Shown here: piece after piece, positions 12,893-22,878 of the stretch
Layout: every line of letters starts with the position of its first letter
Numbering within the stretch: position 1 is the first letter of the stretch
Origin: DASQUK01 sp963717085
Lineage (GTDB): Bacteria; Actinomycetota; Acidimicrobiia; Acidimicrobiales; VFJN01
NCBI GenBank assembly: GCA_963717085.1
Contig: CAVQVM010000002.1
Location: forward strand, 682,001 to 746,000
Reading direction: 5' to 3'
DNA: 64,000 bases
Position numbers and translations under genes: made by a program
Notes under the pieces: generated by a model
What the model was told of the DNA's origin: nothing
Databases searched by the model: none
The model's input: the letters and a program-made list of their open reading frames with translations, nothing else

Positions 12893-14629
12893 ATGGCGCC
12901 ACCCGGGGACGGCCAGGTCGGTCCCACGTACCTCGGCATCGATCACGTGCAGCTCGCGATGCCGGCGGGCGCCCAGGCCGAGGAGCAGGCGGACGGGTTC
13001 TACGGCTCCCTGCTCGGATTCCAACGGATCCCCAAGCCGGCGGAGCTGGCGCCCCGGGGCGGCTGCTGGTTCGCCAGCAGCACCGTGCAGCTGCACCTCG
13101 GTGTCGAGGAACCGTTCCGCCCGGCCCGCAAGGCCCATCCGGCGCTCAAGGTCGATCACCTGGATCCCCTGTTGGTGCAGTTCGCGGCCGCCGGGGTCGA
13201 TGTGCGCCCTGCCGAAGACGTCGACGGGCGCCGGCGGATCCATGTGGACGATCCGTTCGGCAACCGCATCGAGCTGATCGAGACCCACGAGCTCTCGCCC
13301 GAGGTGTTCCGCGCCCTGGCCGACACCGCGGTCAACCCCTTCTGCATCATCGGCAAGGACGGGACCTTCGAATGGGTCGGCGCCTCGATCGAGGAGCTGC
13401 TGGGTTGGACCCCCGAGGAGGTCGCCAGCAAACGCCTGGACGAGATCGTCAGTCCGGCGACCCTGCACGACGCGATCGAGGGCCTGGCGGTCCTCGACGA
13501 GGTGCCCCAGGACTATCCCCGCGCCGGCGCGGGCGTTCCGGCCGAGCTGTTGCGCAGGGACGGCTCCTGGACGCCGGTCGACCTGATCGGCGCCCCCGCC
13601 AAGCTGACAGGCTTGCCCTGGCACATCGTGTTCGCGCAGCGCACCGGCTATCAGCGGGCTCTCGACCGGGCCCTGGAGGCGATGGCCGAGGACGCCGGGC
13701 TGCCCGACGTGCTCGTCCACTTGGGCGCCGCCATCGAGCAGGCGATCCCCCACAGCTCGGTGGCCGTGTGCGACCGCTGGCAGACCCCACGCTTCCGGGT
13801 GGCGGCCGGCAGCGCCGTCGACCTGCTGCTCCCCGAGCCGGAAACGCCCTGGGCGATGGCCCTGGAGTCGGGCGAGGATGTCCAGATCGCATCCGCCGAC
13901 GGGCTCTCGCCGAAGCTGGCGACACAGGCGCGTGCCGCGGGGTTGGAGTCGTGTTGGGTGCACCCGGTGGCCGTACCCGGCGAACCCGAGCCGGTCGCGG
14001 CCTTCGTGATCTGGCGGCCCCTCGCCGGGCCCCCGTCACCGTTCAGCTGGAACGTGGTCCAGCGCGCCGGCAAGCTGCTGCGGCTCACGTTGCAGTGGGA
14101 TCGCAGCCATCGGGCGCTCGAGTACGCGGCCACCCACGACACGCTCACCGGTGTCGCCAACCGGAAGGTGTTCCTCGACCGCCTCCGCGAGGTGGGTAGG
14201 GCCGGCGTCGGGGAATCGGCCGTGCTGTTCATCGACCTCGACCACTTCAAGCCCGTCAACGACGACCATGGGCATCCCGCGGGCGATCAGGTGCTGGCCG
14301 AGATCGCCGGCCGCCTCGCGGCGGCTGTGCGCCCGGGCGACCTCGTGGCCCGCATCGGCGGGGACGAGTTCGCAGTGCTGTGCGAGCGCCTCGCCCACGC
14401 CGACGACGCCGAGCGGGTTGCCGACCGGCTCCTGGACGTGATCCGCCGACCCGTCGACGTCCCGCTCGGCAACGACACCAGGGGGGTCGAGGTCGGTGCC
14501 AGCATCGGGCTCACGGAGCTGGGCCCCGGTCAGCCGGCCGAGGGAGTGATGGCCTGGGCCGACCGAGCGCTTCGGGAGGCCAAGAGACTGGGGCGGGGCC
14601 GGTGGGTCCGTCGCCCCGTGCTGGGCTGA
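12893..14629 (+). CDS. Diguanylate cyclase with VOC, PAS and GAF-like sensor domains
   Basis: The 578-residue product joins four modules: a glyoxalase/VOC domain (about 10-135; DHVQLAMP, DPFGNRIELIE), a PAS domain (about 140-255), a GAF-like region (about 265-400) and a C-terminal GGDEF domain. The GGDEF motif is intact (489-493), with an RPGD inhibitory site just upstream, so it should make c-di-GMP and be product-inhibited. The VOC domain at the front is unusual and may bind a small hydrophobic or metal-bound ligand as a sensor. I chose the ATG at 12893 because an in-frame TTG at 12797 falls within the neighbouring regulator's promoter. Confidence 0.85.
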   Translation: MAPPGDGQVGPTYLGIDHVQLAMPAGAQAEEQADGFYGSLLGFQRIPKPAELAPRGGCWFASSTVQLHLGVEEPFRPARKAHPALKVDHLDPLLVQFAAAGVDVRPAEDVDGRRRIHVDDPFGNRIELIETHELSPEVFRALADTAVNPFCIIGKDGTFEWVGASIEELLGWTPEEVASKRLDEIVSPATLHDAIEGLAVLDEVPQDYPRAGAGVPAELLRRDGSWTPVDLIGAPAKLTGLPWHIVFAQRTGYQRALDRALEAMAEDAGLPDVLVHLGAAIEQAIPHSSVAVCDRWQTPRFRVAAGSAVDLLLPEPETPWAMALESGEDVQIASADGLSPKLATQARAAGLESCWVHPVAVPGEPEPVAAFVIWRPLAGPPSPFSWNVVQRAGKLLRLTLQWDRSHRALEYAATHDTLTGVANRKVFLDRLREVGRAGVGESAVLFIDLDHFKPVNDDHGHPAGDQVLAEIAGRLAAAVRPGDLVARIGGDEFAVLCERLAHADDAERVADRLLDVIRRPVDVPLGNDTRGVEVGASIGLTELGPGQPAEGVMAWADRALREAKRLGRGRWVRRPVLG

Positions 14630-14702
14630 GTCGCCCCGAGCTCCGCATCCCGAGCGTCGCGGGCCGTTGTGGTCCCCGGGAGCGCGCGGCTGCCCGTCGT
14701 AA

Positions 14703-16190
14703 CTAGGCCGCGTGGTGACCGGGCGGATAGGTGCGGGCGAGCTCCTCGGTGGTTGGTTCGTGGCGTCGCCGCGCCTCGGGCGGGAGCAGGTCGACGATGG
14801 CGGCCATGATCCGGCGGGTGTCGGCCTGTGCCGAGCGGTACTTGAGCTCGACCGGGTCGCCGACCCTGATCGTGACGGTCGGCGGGCTCGTGACGTTCCA
14901 GATGCGCGGCAGCCGCTCCGACCGGGGCCACACCTTCTCCGTGCCCCACAGCCCGATGGGCACGACCGGCACCTTCGTCTCCGCCGCCAGGCGGGCCGCG
15001 CCCCAGCGCCCCTTCAGTTCGGGATCGAAGAACGCCGGACCGCGGGGGATGGTCCCCTGGGGGAGGATCGCCACCAGCTCCCCGGCGGCGAGGGCCGCCG
15101 CCGCCTCGACCAACGGCCTGTCCGACCCGGTCGAGCGCTCGACCCGGATGCCGCCCATGGCCCGAACGAGGGAGCCGACCACCGGGGCGTCGAAGACCTC
15201 GCGCTTGCCCAGGAAGCGCACCGCCCGGCCCCGGCGCGCCAGCGCCATCCCCAACGCCAACGGGTCGAAGTAGCTGCGGTGGTTGGCCGCCAGGATGGCC
15301 GGTCCCGCCGCCGGGATGCGCTCGACCTCGTCGATGTCGAAGCGCACCCACGGCAGCAGCTCGGGGCGCGCCAACATCTGCAGCACTCGCTGCGGCTCGA
15401 TGCCGAGAAGGGGCAGCTTGGGCACGCCGGCAGGGACGTCGAGGTGGACGACCGGCCAGCGGCGGACCACCGCCACGCCCAGCATCCGAGGGTCGGGATT
15501 GACGGCCACCGGGTGCCCGACGGCACCCAGGAGGGGGGCGTCGTAGTAGCTGTCGCTGTAGGCCCAGCTGTCATCGAGAGCGACCCGATGGCGCTCGGCC
15601 CAGTCGCGGACCGCGCGGAGCTTGCCCCGGCCCCACACGAATTCGCCGTCGATGGTTCCGTCGTAGCGCCCGTCGCCGTCCACGCCGTAGCGGGTCGCAA
15701 CGACGTCGTCGAAGCCCAGCCGGTCAGCAAGCGGCCTAATCATGTCGTCGGGTGTGGTCGTGGCCAGGACCAGCCGGCGGCCTGCCGCGCGGTGGTCGTC
15801 GATGATTTGATGCGCAAACGGCTGCACCGCCCCAGCCAGCTGCTCGGCCGCCTTCTCGCCGGCCGCCTGGACCAGGTCCCGGTGCCAGCCCTTGGCGAAC
15901 CGGGCGGCCATCCGGGTGAGCATCATCGACGGTCGCGTCTCGCCGACCAGGTCGAACACCTGATACAGGACACCCTCGCCGGGAACGCTGCGGTCGGAGA
16001 GCACGCCGCTCGCCCGCAGCGCCTCGCTGATCACGGGGCCGGACGCGCCCTGCAGCAGGGTGCGATCGAGGTCGAAGAACGCGGCAGCCGGCACGCCGAG
16101 CAAGGTACCGCGCCGCACCCGGGCGTCCTCACCCCGGATAGACAAGAGCCGACCGCGGGTTGCTCGGTCGGCTCCTGCAAGGTGCGGCAT
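14703..16190 (-). CDS. HAD-IB phosphatase/acylglycerol-phosphate acyltransferase fusion
   Basis: The N-terminal half is an HAD-IB hydrolase (DLDRT at 40-44; SDSYYDAPLL as the metal-binding motif). The C-terminal half is a PlsC acyltransferase (NHRSYFDP as HX4D, then LPQGTIPRG where EGTR is expected). Such fusions occur in mycobacteria and probably dephosphorylate and acylate glycerol-phosphate lipids. The glutamate of the EGTR block is replaced by Gln, which may affect the phosphate-binding step. The ATG at 16190 gives 32 extra residues and overlaps a strong hairpin. A GTG at 16094 (just before PAAAFFDLD) is an equally plausible start. Confidence 0.82.
   Translation of the reverse strand: MPHLAGADRATRGRLLSIRGEDARVRRGTLLGVPAAAFFDLDRTLLQGASGPVISEALRASGVLSDRSVPGEGVLYQVFDLVGETRPSMMLTRMAARFAKGWHRDLVQAAGEKAAEQLAGAVQPFAHQIIDDHRAAGRRLVLATTTPDDMIRPLADRLGFDDVVATRYGVDGDGRYDGTIDGEFVWGRGKLRAVRDWAERHRVALDDSWAYSDSYYDAPLLGAVGHPVAVNPDPRMLGVAVVRRWPVVHLDVPAGVPKLPLLGIEPQRVLQMLARPELLPWVRFDIDEVERIPAAGPAILAANHRSYFDPLALGMALARRGRAVRFLGKREVFDAPVVGSLVRAMGGIRVERSTGSDRPLVEAAAALAAGELVAILPQGTIPRGPAFFDPELKGRWGAARLAAETKVPVVPIGLWGTEKVWPRSERLPRIWNVTSPPTVTIRVGDPVELKYRSAQADTRRIMAAIVDLLPPEARRRHEPTTEELARTYPPGHHAA
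16146..16174 (-). promoter_or_regulatory. Perfect 10-bp hairpin at the 5' end of the HAD-acyltransferase gene
   Basis: GAGCCGACCG and CGGTCGGCTC pair perfectly around a 9-nt loop. If translation starts at the GTG at 16094, this lies in the mRNA leader and could act in attenuation. If it starts at 16190, it is inside the coding region. Confidence 0.35.
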
Positions 16191-16295
16191 AGCGAGAGGG
16201 GGGATCTAGCTACGGCACCCTTGTGCATCCATTGTGCAAGTGCAGTGGCTGCACCGTCAAACAGTTGTTGGCGATAGCTGCCATCATTGCCAGTG

Positions 16296-17229
16296 ATGGA
16301 CCTCCGCCAGCTCGCCGCCCTCGCCGCGGTGGCCGATGCCGGCTCGTTCTCGGCCGCGGCCCGGCGCCTGCATACCGTCCAGTCCAACGTGTCGACCCAC
16401 ATCGCCCGGCTCGAACGCGAGCTGGGGACGACGCTGGTCGACCGGTCCACCGGGGCCCTCACCGAGGAGGGCGAGGTGGTGGTCGACCGGGCGCCGGCGC
16501 GTCCATCACGAACTGGAGTCGCTCCGGTCCGACGTCGCCTCGATGCTTCACGAGGTGTCGGGCCAGGTGCGCCTGGGCTGCATCGGGACGGCGAGCCGCT
16601 GGCTGCTTCCCAACCTCCTGCGGGCGATGACAGAGCGCCATCCACGCGTCCAGGTGGTGATCGTCGACGCCACCACGACGTCGCTGGTCCCCCAGGTCGT
16701 GAGCGGCGCCCTCGACCTGGCCGTCGTGAACCTGCCGCTGGGCGACGGCGACCTGTCCACCGAGCCGTTGTTCGACGAGCAGCGCGTCCTCGCAGCGCCC
16801 TTCGCGCATCCCCTGGCCAACCGCGAGCACGTCGAGCTGGCCGACCTGGCGGAACACGAGCTCCTGCTCGAGCCCCGGGGGACGCCGTTCCGCGACGAGC
16901 TCGACAACGAGGCGTCCCGTCTCGGCGTCGAGATGCGAGCCCAGGCGGACATCGACGGCATCGGCCTGCTGGCGTGGCTGGCGTTCCAGGGCTATGGCGC
17001 CGCCATCCTGCCAGCGACGGCGGCCTCGGGCTGGATCGAGATCTCCTGCCGGCGGATCGCCGTGGGTGGCCTGTCGCCACGCTCGGTCGGCATCGCCATG
17101 CCCCGCCGCGGCCGGCCGTCGGCCCCAGCCCGGGCGGTCAGGGCCGCCATTCGCGAGCTGGTGGAGGGCGCCGACCAGGAGGGAGTCCGCCCCACGCTGA
17201 CCGCCAGGGACCGTTCCGAACCCTCGTGA
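16296..17229 (+). pseudogene. LysR-family transcriptional regulator, frameshifted
   Basis: From ATG 16296 the reading frame encodes a classic LysR helix-turn-helix (LRQLAALAAVADAGSFSAAA then RRLHTVQSNVSTHI). Near 16490 the frame moves by one base, and the rest (VHHELESLRSDVASML through the periplasmic-binding-like effector domain to 17229) continues in the next frame. One extra C in the run around GCGCCGGCGCG explains it. With the correction the protein is about 310 residues, the usual LysR size. Whether this is a mutation or a sequencing error cannot be told from the sequence. It diverges from the HAD-acyltransferase gene and precedes citrate synthase, and either could be a target. Confidence 0.8.
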
Positions 17230-17291
17230 CATCGACCACTCGGCAGTAGCCTCGGCCGCGAGGAAGCAGCCACATCAAGGAGCGACGCGCC

Positions 17292-18563
<1,272 letters not shown>

Positions 18564-18598
18564 GGCCCGCCTCCCCGCCTCGGCCGGCAGTCGCACCG

Positions 18599-19543
18599 AT
18601 GCACGCGGTCACCATCGCCGACGGCGCCCTCGCCTGGCTGCCCCGTCCCGATCCCGAGCCCGGAACGGCCGAGCTGCTGGTCCGGGTCCGGGCCGCGGGG
18701 ATCTGCCGCGGCGACCTGATGCAGCGGGAGGGCCTGTATCCGCCCCCTCCCGGGACCACCCCACCCGAGTTGCCCGGCCTCGAGCTAGCCGGCGAGGTGG
18801 CCGCCTGCGGCCCGGGAGTGCGCCGGTTCCGCGTGGGCGACCGGGTGATGGCGGTGGTCCCGGGCGCCGGCCAGGCGGAGCTCGCCGTGGTCCCCGAGCT
18901 GCTCGCGCTTCCGGTGCCGGACGGCGTGACCTGGGCGCAGGGCGGTGGCTTCCCCGAGAACTACACGACGGCGCACGACGCGTTGTTCACCCAGTGCGGC
19001 CTCGGCATGGGCGAGCGGGTCTGCATCCACGGCGCGGCCGGGGGCGTGGGCACCGCTGCCGTCGAGCTGGCGGCGGCCGCCGGGAGCAACGTGGTGGCGA
19101 CGGTGCGGAACGAGACCCTGCGCGAGGGCGTGGCGGCGTTGGGCGCGACGGTGATCGCCCCCGGGGCCTTCGTGGACGCCGGACCGTTCGACGTGATCCT
19201 CGAGCTGGTCGGGGCGGTGAACATGTCCGCCAACCTCGACGCGCTGGCGGTCGGGGGTCGGATCGCGGTCATCGGAGTGGGCGCTGGGTTCACCGCGGAG
19301 CTCAACCTGCTCGCGCTGATGGGCAAGCGGGCGCGGATCCACGGCTCGACCCTGCGGCCCCGACCGCCGGAGGACAAGGCCCAGGCGGCCCGCCGCGTCG
19401 AACGCCACGTCCTGCCGCTGCTGGCCCGGGGCGCGGTGACCGTGCCCATCGCCGCCACGTTCCCGATGTCCGATGCCACGGCCGCGTACGACCGGTTCGC
19501 CGCCGGCGGGAAGCTCGGCAAGATCGTGCTGTTGTCGGACTAG
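18599..19543 (+). CDS. Zinc-type alcohol dehydrogenase/quinone oxidoreductase-like protein
   Basis: The 314-residue MDR-superfamily protein has a GroES-like N-terminal half (GICRGDLMQREG, then LPGLELAGEVAACG) and a Rossmann half with the loop HGAAGGVGTAAVELA typical of NADPH:quinone reductases. The structural zinc cysteines are absent, as in quinone oxidoreductases. It reduces quinones or enones in known relatives. It starts 35 bp after citrate synthase and ends at a bidirectional 50-bp palindrome. Confidence 0.85.
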   Translation: MHAVTIADGALAWLPRPDPEPGTAELLVRVRAAGICRGDLMQREGLYPPPPGTTPPELPGLELAGEVAACGPGVRRFRVGDRVMAVVPGAGQAELAVVPELLALPVPDGVTWAQGGGFPENYTTAHDALFTQCGLGMGERVCIHGAAGGVGTAAVELAAAAGSNVVATVRNETLREGVAALGATVIAPGAFVDAGPFDVILELVGAVNMSANLDALAVGGRIAVIGVGAGFTAELNLLALMGKRARIHGSTLRPRPPEDKAQAARRVERHVLPLLARGAVTVPIAATFPMSDATAAYDRFAAGGKLGKIVLLSD

Positions 19544-19559
19544 CCCTCCGACCGCCGAC

Positions 19560-19609
19560 GAACTTGCGGCGGATGGGGACGCCATGGCCTCGCCAAGCGC
19601 CGCAAGTTC
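19560..19609. repeat. 50-bp palindromic intergenic element, copy 1
   Basis: The element begins GAACTTGCGGCG and ends CGCCGCAAGTTC, so it can form a 12-bp terminal stem. It lies exactly between two convergent stop codons. A second copy at 20955-21004, in opposite orientation, agrees at 43 of 50 positions, including much of the loop. It probably acts as a two-way terminator. Confidence 0.8.
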
Positions 19610-20384
19610 ACTGCGTTGGCGGGCTGTCGCCGGGCAACGGAACGATCGTGGCGCTGGCCTGCACCGCGTCGCGCACCGTGAACCACACAGTGAGGTGGTC
19701 ATTGGCCTCGTCGACCAACAGTTCGACCGCATCCCCGGGCGCGATGCCGGGGCCGTACTCCATCACGGCCCGGTGGGGTCGGCCCAGTAGGCGGTGGGCG
19801 AAGGCAGTGCCCGGCTCCACCTGCTCCTCGATGGCAGCCCAGTACGCGGCGTTGTTGACATGGCCCAGCAGGTCGATGTCCACGGCCCGCAACGCCCACC
19901 GTTCGGCCGCGGCGCCGACCGGGGGATCGCCGAGCCACAGGCGGCTCGACACCCGGCGGCCGCCCGCCGCCTCGGCATAGATCTCGTGGAACGCTGGCGG
20001 CAGCCGCACGGGGGCGCCGGTGGCCACGTCGATGTGGATCCACAGGGTGGCGACCTCGACCCGGCCGCCGCGCTGGCCCACCATCGACAGGCGGCGCTCG
20101 GCCCAGCGCCCACCCAATCCGGCGCACCAGGTGCCGAGATCCAGCCACTCCCGCCAGCGGGGCGGCCGATGGACGTCGATCACCGCGCGACGCACGACCC
20201 AGGTCGTGCGCGCGTCGTCGATCCCACAGTCGGCCGTGTCGTCGTTGCCGATGTCCTGCAGGTAGCGCGCGCAGGCGTCGAGCCGGAGGCGCCCGGTGGG
20301 ATCGGCGTCGGACAGCCGCACGCGCCGCCCGGATCGGAACAACCGTCCCCGGTCGGGCGGCGACGCCAACGGTTCGTCGAGCAT
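19608..20384 (-). CDS. Acyl-ACP thioesterase (FatA/FatB-like double hotdog)
   Basis: The 258-residue protein has two tandem hotdog halves. The first contains RVRLSDADPTGRLRLDACAR, and the second has the FatA-like DIDLLGHVNNAAYW. Bacterial acyl-ACP thioesterases release fatty acids from acyl carrier protein and shape chain length. I chose ATG 20384 over an in-frame GTG at 20402 because the latter would overlap the divergent gene. The gene ends inside the 50-bp palindromic element shared with the convergent oxidoreductase. Confidence 0.8.
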   Translation of the reverse strand: MLDEPLASPPDRGRLFRSGRRVRLSDADPTGRLRLDACARYLQDIGNDDTADCGIDDARTTWVVRRAVIDVHRPPRWREWLDLGTWCAGLGGRWAERRLSMVGQRGGRVEVATLWIHIDVATGAPVRLPPAFHEIYAEAAGGRRVSSRLWLGDPPVGAAAERWALRAVDIDLLGHVNNAAYWAAIEEQVEPGTAFAHRLLGRPHRAVMEYGPGIAPGDAVELLVDEANDHLTVWFTVRDAVQASATIVPLPGDSPPTQ

Positions 20385-20393
20385 GGCGACAGA

Positions 20394-20939
20394 ATGTCCC
20401 ACTTGATGCTCGGAACGCTGCCTTGGGTCCCCGCACCCACCCGACCCGACCTGCTCGCCCCAACCGTGGCCGCCGCCCTCGACCGGGGGCCCGGCGACCC
20501 CGCCGAGGTGATGGTGGCGCCGATCGACCCGGAGCTGGCCGACACCGCCGCTTTCTGCGACGCCTACGGCGTGACGCTCGACGTCTCGGCCAACTGCGTG
20601 GTGGTGGCGGGGAAGCGGTCGGGCGAGACCCGGCTGGCCGCCGTTGTCGTGCTCGCCACCACCCGCGCCGACGTCAACAACGTCGTGCGCCGGCGGATCG
20701 ATGCCCGCAAGGCGTCGTTCGCGCCTATGGACCTGGCGGTCGCCGAGACCGGCATGGAGTACGGCGGCATCACGCCCATCGGCCTGCCGCCCGCCTGGCC
20801 GCTGCTGATCGACGGCGCGGTCGTCGACACCCCGGAGGTGATCGTGGGCAGCGGCCTGCGCCGCTCCAAGCTCGCGCTGCCGGGTACCTGGCTGACCGGG
20901 CTCCGGGGTGCCGAGGTCGTCGACGGCCTGGGCCTGTAA
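20394..20939 (+). CDS. YbaK/ProX-type aminoacyl-tRNA deacylase-like protein
   Basis: The 181-residue product matches the YbaK/aaRS-associated fold: a central KRSGETRLAAVVVLATTR strand-turn, then NVVRRRIDARKASFAP with a conserved Lys, then GGITPIGLP and a late GSGLRRSKLALPG segment. YbaK-like proteins hydrolyse mischarged aminoacyl-tRNAs such as Cys-tRNA(Pro). ATG 20394 and ATG 20406 are both possible starts. The gene diverges from the thioesterase across about 10 bp, so their promoters must overlap each other's coding regions or leaders. Confidence 0.75.
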   Translation: MSHLMLGTLPWVPAPTRPDLLAPTVAAALDRGPGDPAEVMVAPIDPELADTAAFCDAYGVTLDVSANCVVVAGKRSGETRLAAVVVLATTRADVNNVVRRRIDARKASFAPMDLAVAETGMEYGGITPIGLPPAWPLLIDGAVVDTPEVIVGSGLRRSKLALPGTWLTGLRGAEVVDGLGL

Positions 20940-20954
20940 CGGGCCCCCACCACG

Positions 20955-21004
20955 GAACTTGCGGCGCTTGGGGTTGCCATGACCGCCCTATCCGCCGCAA
21001 GTTC
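20955..21004. repeat. 50-bp palindromic intergenic element, copy 2
   Basis: This is the inverted copy of the element at 19560-19609, with the same terminal GAACTTGCGGCG/CGCCGCAAGTTC arms (one offset base) and 43 of 50 identical positions after reverse complementing. It also sits between two convergent genes (stops at 20939 and 21008). Confidence 0.8.
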
Positions 21005-21007
21005 GGA

Positions 21008-21502
21008 TCAGCCGAGCCGCAGGCGGAACCCGCGGAGCCAGAAGCCCGGGACCGGCTCCCAGTCGAGCGAGACGTCGCGGGCGAAGCCCAGGCGCCCGTA
21101 CAGGCGATGGGCGGTGGCCATCCGGTCGGTCGAGTGGAGCAGGATCTGGCCCCGGCCGGCGGCCCGGGCCCGATCGACGCACGCCCGGCTGAGCGCCTCG
21201 CCGACCCCCCGCCCCTGCGCGTCCGGCGCCACCGCCAGCATCCGGATGCCCGCCCCGTCGGGCTCGCTGAACTCGGCCCAGGCCGAATCGGGCCCGGGCA
21301 CGTAGGTGACCCCGCCGAGCACCGTCCCGGCGTCGTCGACCGCCACCAGCACCTCGGCGTCGGCGACGCGGCCGGCCACGTCGCGCAGCTCGCCGGCGTA
21401 GCCGTCCTCTTCGACGACCGCAGGGTGGATGGCGGCGTACGCGGCGACCGTCAGCTCGCCCAGCGCATCGTGCTCGTGGGGTCGCACGGGCCGGATGTCC
21501 AT
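21008..21502 (-). CDS. GNAT-family N-acetyltransferase
   Basis: The 164-residue protein has the GNAT acetyl-CoA loop in VAPDAQGRGVGEALSRACVD and the closing strand HSTDRMATAHRLYGRLGF. It starts with the usual MDIRPVRPHEHDAL beta-1 segment, which decides the start at 21502 over upstream in-frame codons. Substrate unknown. Confidence 0.85.
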   Translation of the reverse strand: MDIRPVRPHEHDALGELTVAAYAAIHPAVVEEDGYAGELRDVAGRVADAEVLVAVDDAGTVLGGVTYVPGPDSAWAEFSEPDGAGIRMLAVAPDAQGRGVGEALSRACVDRARAAGRGQILLHSTDRMATAHRLYGRLGFARDVSLDWEPVPGFWLRGFRLRLG

Positions 21503-21543
21503 CCCGCCGACGGTAGTGAGTACCGTCGCCGCGTAAAGCACTC

Positions 21544-21665
21544 GAGCGGATAGGAACGTCGTCTTGGCGCACCGTGGTCAGCGCTGCCGGAGGCCGAGCT
21601 GTGTGGTCTGGGCTCACGCTGCAAATCCCGTACGGTTCTGTGCCCACCTGCGGGCCCATCCGCTC
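21544..21665 (+). repeat. MITE-like ~120-bp element, copy 1
   Basis: The element begins GAGCGGATAGG and ends CCATCCGCTC, near-perfect terminal inverted repeats. The reverse complement of 59099-59217 aligns over its length, with the first 57 bp about 80% identical (shared GTGGTCAGCGCTGCCGG and CCGAGCT). It ends 8 bp before the acyl-CoA dehydrogenase ATG and so must form that gene's leader. Confidence 0.75.
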
Positions 21666-21673
21666 GGCCTCTG

Positions 21674-22840
21674 ATGGACTTCGCCCTGTCCCCCGACCTC
21701 CAGGCCCTGCGCGAGGAGGCGCTGAAGGTCGGTCGGGAGGCGTCGGAGCGGGCCGACGTGCCCGACGACAGCTGGATCATCGGGCACGACCGCACCTTCG
21801 CCCAGGAGCTCGGCGCGCGGGGCTGGCTGGGGATGACGTGGCCCGTCGAGCACGGGGGCGGCGGCCGCAGCCCGCTCGACCGCTTCGTCGTGTTCGAGGC
21901 GCTGATCAGCACCGGGGCACCCGTCGCCGCCGCCTGGTTCGCCGACCGGCAGATGGGTCCGACCCTGCTCCAGTTCGGCACGGACGAGCAACGGGCCCGG
22001 TGGCTCCCCGGGATCGTCGCCGGCACGTCGATGTGGTGCATAGGCATGAGCGAGCCCGACGCCGGCTCCAACGTGGCCGGGATACGGACCCGGGCCGAGC
22101 GCGACGGTGACGAGTGGGTGGTCAACGGCCAGAAGATCTGGACTTCGGGCGCCGCCGACGCCGACTGGTGCTACCTCATCGCCCGCACAGACCCGGACGC
22201 CAAGCCGCACGAGGGCCTCTCGGAGCTCGTCGTGGACATGCGGTCGCCCGGGGTGTCGGTCCGGCCGATCGTCGACATGACCGGCAGCCGGCACTTCTGC
22301 GAGGTCTACTTCGAGGAGGTGCGGGTGCCCGACGCCCACCTCGTCGGCGAGCCCAACGGCTCGTTCCGGCAGGTCATGCGGCAGATGGAGCACGAGCGGG
22401 GCGGCATCGACCGCCTCGTCTCCAACCGCCGCCTGTACGACGACGTCCAGCCCTGGGCCGACGCCACCGATCCCCTGGTCCGCCAGGAGATGGCCAGCAT
22501 CGAGTCCGGCTACCGGATCGGGCGCCTGCTGGTGCTCCGCGAGACGCTTGGCCAGACGCCGCGGCAGTTCTCCGCGGCCGCCAAGACCTTCTGCACCGAG
22601 CTCGAGCAGCGCGTCGCCGCGTTCTGTGGCCGGGTGCTGGGCCCCTGGGCCCTGCTCGCCGAGTCCGGGGACGGCAGCGGCATGCAGGTCCTGGCCCGCC
22701 GCGTCAGCCGCAACCTCTGCTATGCCCCCGCCTACACGATCATGGGCGGGACGAGCCAGATCCTGCGCAACATCCTGGGCGAGCGCACGCTGGGACTCCC
22801 CCGCGAGCCCGCTGAGCGCGGGACCGGCGTTCGAACCTGA
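21674..22840 (+). CDS. Acyl-CoA dehydrogenase
   Basis: The 388-residue flavoenzyme shows the ACAD order: N-terminal helical domain (MDFALSPDLQALREEA), the middle-domain flavin contact CIGMSEPDAGSNVAG, then VNGQKIWTSGA, and the C-terminal signature YTIMGGTSQILRNILGERTLGLPR. It introduces the 2,3-double bond into acyl-CoA in beta-oxidation or side-chain degradation. Its leader is the MITE-like element just upstream, and an inverted repeat spans its 3' end. The active-site base is not certain from motifs. Confidence 0.92.
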   Translation: MDFALSPDLQALREEALKVGREASERADVPDDSWIIGHDRTFAQELGARGWLGMTWPVEHGGGGRSPLDRFVVFEALISTGAPVAAAWFADRQMGPTLLQFGTDEQRARWLPGIVAGTSMWCIGMSEPDAGSNVAGIRTRAERDGDEWVVNGQKIWTSGAADADWCYLIARTDPDAKPHEGLSELVVDMRSPGVSVRPIVDMTGSRHFCEVYFEEVRVPDAHLVGEPNGSFRQVMRQMEHERGGIDRLVSNRRLYDDVQPWADATDPLVRQEMASIESGYRIGRLLVLRETLGQTPRQFSAAAKTFCTELEQRVAAFCGRVLGPWALLAESGDGSGMQVLARRVSRNLCYAPAYTIMGGTSQILRNILGERTLGLPREPAERGTGVRT

Positions 22841-22866
22841 CGGATTCCGGCGCATCCGAACGCCGG
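22824..22866 (+). terminator. Inverted repeat spanning the 3' end of the acyl-CoA dehydrogenase gene
   Basis: CCGGCGTTCG (22824-22833) and CGAACGCCGG (22857-22866) pair perfectly over 10 bp with a 23-nt loop. It lies between convergent genes and could terminate both. Confidence 0.5.
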
Positions 22867-22878
22867 AAACGGGTTGGG

